Of a DNA stretch of 7,882 bases, positions 4,412 through 7,882 are shown piece by piece. The stretch covers positions 1-7,882 of the forward strand of contig JACWMK010000075.1 of assembly GCA_015661405.1 (NCBI GenBank). Direction: 5' to 3'. Under the pieces are notes generated by a model. The model saw only the letters and a list, made by a program, of their open reading frames with translations. It was not told the origin of the DNA and ran no database searches. Both the position numbers and the translations under genes were made by a program. How positions within the stretch are numbered: position 1 is the stretch's first letter; every line of letters begins with the position of its first letter. The DNA is from Methanobacterium sp. Its GTDB lineage: Archaea; Methanobacteriota; Methanobacteria; Methanobacteriales; Methanobacteriaceae.

Positions 4412-6601
4412 TTGATTAATAATTATTGCGGCATTTTAACTAATAACTCAACAGACATAATACAATTCAACAGAATAACAAATAATACCTACGGACTTAT
4501 AAATGAAATAGGCACAGTAAACGCAACTGATAATTGGTGGGGTTCCAATAATGATCCATCAACCATTCAAAATGATATTGACAATATTAACGGTACTGTT
4601 AACTCTAATCCATGGTTGATTTTAAGTGTAAATGCTTCACCAACTAATTCTGGCGGAAATACCAGTGTAACAGCGGATTTAACCCATAATAGTGATGGTG
4701 TAGATATTTTATCTCAGGGTTTTATTCCAGATGGAACGCCGGTAAACTTCACTACAAACTATGGAACTATTATTAACCAAGCTTATACACTTGAGGGTCA
4801 AGCTACGACTATATTGAATTTGAATACTACGCAACCGGAGAATGTTACAGTTTCAGCATCCGTTGACAATCAAACTATTAACATCACAGGATTAATATCT
4901 AAAGGTGTGGCGGTTTTAAATGTTACCAGTACGGCTATTGATAATTCGACTGGCCAGCCACTTAACATCATTTACAATATACCTTTAAATAATAATGTTA
5001 CTTGGATTGGTATTGTTTGGAGTCCTACTAATATACCGGGTGTCTCTGCCCCGACTGATGAATTGCAGGTGATTATTGATGGGAATATTGTATTAGAAAA
5101 TTATATTTATAATTGTGATGGCACAGGTAATGATGTTCTCACGGTTACTATATCCTATCCTGGGCTGCCGGGTTTGGATTTGAATGTTACTGATCCAGAT
5201 ACTGATGATGTGACTAATCTTGATTTCCCTGGAAATAATATCAGCAGGTCCAGTGAAATAATATATCAAGGCACTCCATTTGAGGGTGTGGAGAGTTTCG
5301 CGATAGCCACAACTGACGTGACACAGGATATATACGATTACTGGCTTAATCAATCCTCCATTTACACAAACATGACTGCAGGCATAGGTGCGGCTTATGA
5401 ATCTTTCCTAACAGCTTTAATGGTAGAGAACGTTCATGATGAGCTTGCGGATAATATTTCAGGAGTATGTAATGTAACTTGGAGCCGCACTAGTCCAATA
5501 ATAGTATCTGTTTGTGAGGATCCATATGAAGTATATTTAACTTTGGATTGTGATGAGGGTATGGGTATGACTGTGGTGGGTACGCCGGATAATATAAGGT
5601 TGTTTAATTTCATTACTTCTTATTCTATTTCACCAATGGAATATACTATTATGAATAGTCTTTATGATGTTAATTATCAGTCGTATAGTCTTGATGGTGA
5701 GTTCGGTTCGGTGACAATGGACCTTTTAAATGATTATTTGAGTAACAGCTCAACAGTTGAAGGATTCTTTGATGACGGTTATATTATAATTAAATCTGTT
5801 TATGATGATGGTGATTTCTTAGTCATTGACCCTGAAACCGGTATTGTACATGATATTAATACAGTCAACGATTTCTGCGGGGTAGGTTTACCTTGGGCAT
5901 ATCCGATTATGGAATTGACAATGGGTTGGTATGAATTTAATCCGTGGGTATCCTCTTACACTTTTTATTGGAATGGTACAGGACAGGTTTATATTACTAA
6001 TGGAGGCTGGCTGGGTACAGGATGGCCTGATATGAACCCATCAGGCGTTATATGGATTGCGGGTGAACTAACAGTGTCATCAGAAAACGGAGAATCACTT
6101 AGTTTTAATCAGAACCCACCCGACACGGGTTGGCTGCCTGGGATGGTGGCAGTACCGGACCCGGACATTACAAGCATCCTAACACCGGGACAATGGAACA
6201 CCATCACACTCATACTCAACTATCCTTATAGTTGGCTGACAGATAGCTACGCACTATGGCTAATCACAACAAGCAATCCACAACTCCCCTACTACCCCAT
6301 AGGTAATGATACTGATCATCATACACCTGAATTTCCTCCTCTTTTCCCGATTCCAACAAATGCTACATCTACGTCAACTAGTGGGCATCAGCCCAATTCT
6401 TTCTCACCTTATTCAATTTTCCCCGGGCCAGAGATTACAGTAGTTCATATTATAGGTCAAATTGCGGGTGAAATTCCTTATGACGCACAACAATTTTCTA
6501 AAGATTGTAACAGTTTTGCCAATACGTATGGAGGAGGAGGATATTCCGGATCTGATACTGGAACTGAATCAGGTGGAACACCACCGGGTGAAGGTTATTG
6601 A
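4412..6601 (+). CDS. Adhesin-like surface protein, N-terminally truncated
   Basis: A 729-residue ORF beginning at an unsupported TTG. Residues 1-70 are the tail of a right-handed beta-helix (NNSTDIIQFNRITNN, then NWWGSNNDPS), as in NosD-like and methanogen adhesin-like proteins. Residues 70-160 are a bacterial Ig-like, invasin-type domain (SVNASPTNSGGNTSVTADL; GTPVNFTTNYGTI; VTVSASVDNQT). Residues 165-235 form a second beta domain of the kind common in these proteins (NVTSTAID, IPLNNNVTWIGIVW, DELQVIIDG). Residues 285-620 form a long region I cannot assign. The end is Pro/Ser/Thr-rich, then Gly-rich (GGGGYSGSDTG), with no membrane anchor. About twenty N-x-S/T sequons suggest an exported, glycosylated protein. 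With no signal peptide or ribosome binding site it is probably unexpressed or mislocalised. Codon use shifts internally around 6060-6300. Confidence 0.8.
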   Translation: MINNYCGILTNNSTDIIQFNRITNNTYGLINEIGTVNATDNWWGSNNDPSTIQNDIDNINGTVNSNPWLILSVNASPTNSGGNTSVTADLTHNSDGVDILSQGFIPDGTPVNFTTNYGTIINQAYTLEGQATTILNLNTTQPENVTVSASVDNQTINITGLISKGVAVLNVTSTAIDNSTGQPLNIIYNIPLNNNVTWIGIVWSPTNIPGVSAPTDELQVIIDGNIVLENYIYNCDGTGNDVLTVTISYPGLPGLDLNVTDPDTDDVTNLDFPGNNISRSSEIIYQGTPFEGVESFAIATTDVTQDIYDYWLNQSSIYTNMTAGIGAAYESFLTALMVENVHDELADNISGVCNVTWSRTSPIIVSVCEDPYEVYLTLDCDEGMGMTVVGTPDNIRLFNFITSYSISPMEYTIMNSLYDVNYQSYSLDGEFGSVTMDLLNDYLSNSSTVEGFFDDGYIIIKSVYDDGDFLVIDPETGIVHDINTVNDFCGVGLPWAYPIMELTMGWYEFNPWVSSYTFYWNGTGQVYITNGGWLGTGWPDMNPSGVIWIAGELTVSSENGESLSFNQNPPDTGWLPGMVAVPDPDITSILTPGQWNTITLILNYPYSWLTDSYALWLITTSNPQLPYYPIGNDTDHHTPEFPPLFPIPTNATSTSTSGHQPNSFSPYSIFPGPEITVVHIIGQIAGEIPYDAQQFSKDCNSFANTYGGGGYSGSDTGTESGGTPPGEGY

Positions 6602-6609
6602 TTTTTTTT
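6602..6609 (+). terminator. T8 terminator after the adhesin gene
   Basis: Eight T residues follow the adhesin stop codon immediately, with a further TTTT four bases later. This is a typical archaeal oligo-T stop. Confidence 0.6.
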
Positions 6610-6718
6610 CATTTTACAAATTAATTTTAGCAATAAAATGTGTTTCCAGATGTTAACATGTATTATTGTATAATTTTTGATGAATATTGAAGTCATATTT
6701 ATGAATAAAAGTTAAAGA

Positions 6719-6733
6719 GAATATTATAATATG
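6719..6733 (+). promoter_or_regulatory. TATA box for the eight-helix membrane protein gene
   Basis: ATATTATAATAT at 6721-6732, preceded by the purine-rich AAAGAGA typical of a BRE, lies about 65-75 bases upstream of the preferred ATG. A start near 6750 would leave a leader of about 45 bases that includes the GGAGGT site. Confidence 0.4.
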
Positions 6734-6781
6734 AAAATCAACTAATTAAAATTTGATTTCGAAAAATTAAGTCATATTAAT

Positions 6782-6787
6782 GGAGGT
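6782..6787 (+). promoter_or_regulatory. Ribosome binding site GGAGGT that decides the start
   Basis: GGAGGT is a full match to the anti-Shine-Dalgarno sequence. Of three in-frame ATGs, the one at 6780 overlaps it and the one at 6789 is one base away. Only 6798, ten bases downstream, has a workable spacing. Confidence 0.7.
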
Positions 6788-6797
6788 TATGAGTCTT

Positions 6798-7580
6798 ATG
6801 AGGTTTCATCCGATTGTATCTATTTTTTTGGGAGTTATTGCATGTTACATTTTGCGGCTTATAGGAATTAACGGTTTTGGTGTAACTAGGTGGGTTGGGG
6901 CTGTTTTAGTGCTTCCCGAGTATTCTTGGTTTGGAACGTATTTAATAATTGTTTCATTTATACTTGGAGGTTTTATAGCTACCTATTTTGCTAAAGAAAG
7001 GAATATGAGGTATGGATTATTTGAAGGGATAATTATAATATTATTATTAATATTTTTGACAGTACCAATTGGTTTTGCTCTAAATAAATATACTTTTACT
7101 ACTGCTTATACGACTATTTTCGCCACTATTACGATTCTTTTACTGGCTAGTCTTGGTGGGATGTTGGGACAAATGACTGATAAAACGTACAATGGATTTA
7201 GCCCTATCCTCACAGTCATCGCTGGATTTGTTATTGCATTATTATGTAGTGGGTTGTTAAATTTAATGACAGGTTTTCATCTAAGCTCCACTCCTTTTGG
7301 GTTAATTACCTTTTTAGTTGGTGTAATTTCTGTGGTGATTGGATCTTTTGTTACTATATTATTGGCTAAAGAAAAAAAGATTCAATATGGAATTTATACA
7401 GGAATAGTTTATATAATAATTTCCATATTAAACACATATTTTTATCATATTAACATACCTGGAAGTTATTATATTCAAATCAGTGTTATTATTGGTTTAA
7501 TTGTGGGATACTTATTTTCTGCAGTTATCGGGAGTTACCTTGGAATAATAGCAACCAAACTTTTAAAACAAGATACATGA
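6798..7580 (+). CDS. Eight-helix membrane protein with two similar halves (DUF5518-like)
   Basis: Starting at ATG 6798 the product has 260 residues, mostly hydrophobic. An upstream ATG at 6780 would add six residues but overlaps the ribosome binding site. Helices lie at about 4-23, 47-64, 74-94, 102-124, 137-157, 167-189, 198-214 and 225-252. The two halves repeat with a constant offset of 125 residues: AKERNMRYGLFEGI (65-78) matches AKEKKIQYGIYTGI (190-203), and LGGMLGQM (119-126) matches IGSYLGII (244-251). The second helix of each half carries conserved glycines before the AKE loop. It resembles the four-helix DUF5518 proteins common in Methanobacterium, whose function is unknown to me; this would be a tandem version. 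No transport or catalytic motif is visible. It stands alone between two terminators. Confidence 0.8.
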   Translation: MRFHPIVSIFLGVIACYILRLIGINGFGVTRWVGAVLVLPEYSWFGTYLIIVSFILGGFIATYFAKERNMRYGLFEGIIIILLLIFLTVPIGFALNKYTFTTAYTTIFATITILLLASLGGMLGQMTDKTYNGFSPILTVIAGFVIALLCSGLLNLMTGFHLSSTPFGLITFLVGVISVVIGSFVTILLAKEKKIQYGIYTGIVYIIISILNTYFYHINIPGSYYIQISVIIGLIVGYLFSAVIGSYLGIIATKLLKQDT

Positions 7581-7615
7581 ACATAATTTTTATTATAATC
7601 AATAAATTATTTTTT
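7581..7615. terminator. Bidirectional oligo-T terminator between convergent genes
   Basis: Between the two stop codons the plus strand has TTTTTATTATAATC and a later run of eight or more T. The minus strand reads through TAATTTATTG and A-rich sequence with shorter T-runs. The convergent arrangement and T-runs suggest termination mainly of the rightward transcript. Confidence 0.45.
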
Positions 7616-7882
7616 TTACCATGTGGGTAATTCAATGTATTCGTTAGGGTTTAAAATTAGTTTTCTAACGATATCATCAGCATCAAGCATATCATCATGT
7701 TCTCCTTCATCAAAACTGACATATTCATTCAAAAAAGTGGGATATAATGGATGATCCACTGGGACCATTACCATTCCATTTTCGTAATCTACACTAACGG
7801 CTGTAATCCTGGTTTTCTTATCTTTTACACTGGTAATCTCTTGGATAGGATAGTTTCCTTCATTTAAAATTTGCTGTGCTAA
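7616..7882 (-). CDS. Phage-type terminase large subunit, C-terminal fragment
   Basis: Eighty-eight residues and the stop codon are visible; the frame is still open at the window edge. The peptide reads QEITSVKDKKTRI, then AVSVDYENGMVMVPVD, then EYVSFDEGEHDDMLDADD. This is the closing part of the RNase H-like nuclease domain of terminase large subunits: a K-x-x-R-I segment, an 'n-G-x-V' strand, and the acidic HDDMLDA motif that supplies late metal-binding aspartates. In tailed viruses this enzyme packages DNA into proheads with its ATPase half and cuts it with this nuclease half. The ATPase domain would lie to the right, outside the window. It suggests a provirus or provirus remnant. No integrase or attachment site is visible on this side. 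Confidence 0.8.
   Translation of the reverse strand, partial: LAQQILNEGNYPIQEITSVKDKKTRITAVSVDYENGMVMVPVDHPLYPTFLNEYVSFDEGEHDDMLDADDIVRKLILNPNEYIELPTW

Noticed and set aside
5093..5353. Minus-strand 86-codon frame inside the adhesin gene
   Set aside because: It is antisense to a continuous 729-codon frame and has no ribosome binding site or recognisable motif.
6462..6656. Plus-strand 64-codon frame across the adhesin stop
   Set aside because: It lies out of frame over the glycine-rich adhesin tail and then runs through the terminator, with no motif of its own.

Overview
The window looks like chromosome from a hydrogenotrophic methanogen of the order Methanobacteriales, most likely Methanobacterium or a near relative. 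The main reasons are a potassium channel almost collinear with MthK of Methanothermobacter, an adhesin-like surface protein of the beta-helix plus Ig-like type typical of that order, very AT-rich spacers, archaeal TATA boxes, GGTGA/GGAGGT ribosome binding sites and oligo-T terminators. This assignment rests on recalled family resemblance, not on a search.

Layout from left to right. Bases 1-117 (minus) are the N-terminus of an IS5-type transposase whose body lies outside the window, followed by an imperfect inverted repeat that may belong to the element's end. Bases 310-1335 (minus) encode an MthK-like two-helix K+ channel with a cytosolic RCK domain; two of the three acidic residues of the known C1 calcium site are replaced. 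After about 440 bp of non-coding DNA comes an NfsB-like nitroreductase (1779-2384, minus) with an awkward start codon. It is divergent from a GNAT acetyltransferase (2963-3484, plus) of the AtaT/TacT toxin-like group. Tail to tail with the GNAT gene, only 24 bp away, sits a 47-residue basic protein (3509-3652, minus). Its promoter carries a cluster of TTTCTACTA/TAGTAGAAA half-sites, including a perfect 16-bp palindrome over the predicted transcription start. This is the best candidate in the window for an unusual system: a possible acetyltransferase toxin-antitoxin pair in convergent rather than operonic order.

Bases 3740-4410 hold no convincing gene, apart from a doubtful 28-codon ORF and the decayed front end of the next gene. 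Bases 4412-6601 (plus) encode a long, sequon-rich adhesin-like protein that has lost its signal peptide and most of its beta-helix. Bases 6798-7580 (plus) encode an eight-helix membrane protein made of two similar halves. Bases 7616-7882 (minus) are the C-terminus of a phage-type terminase large subunit, so a provirus or its remnant probably continues to the right.

Overall this is an accessory region: a mobile element, a possible toxin-antitoxin pair, a decayed surface-protein gene and a virus gene lie among two ordinary metabolic or transport genes. Apart from the GNAT/47-residue pair there is no sign of a shared pathway, and nearly every gene appears to have its own promoter.
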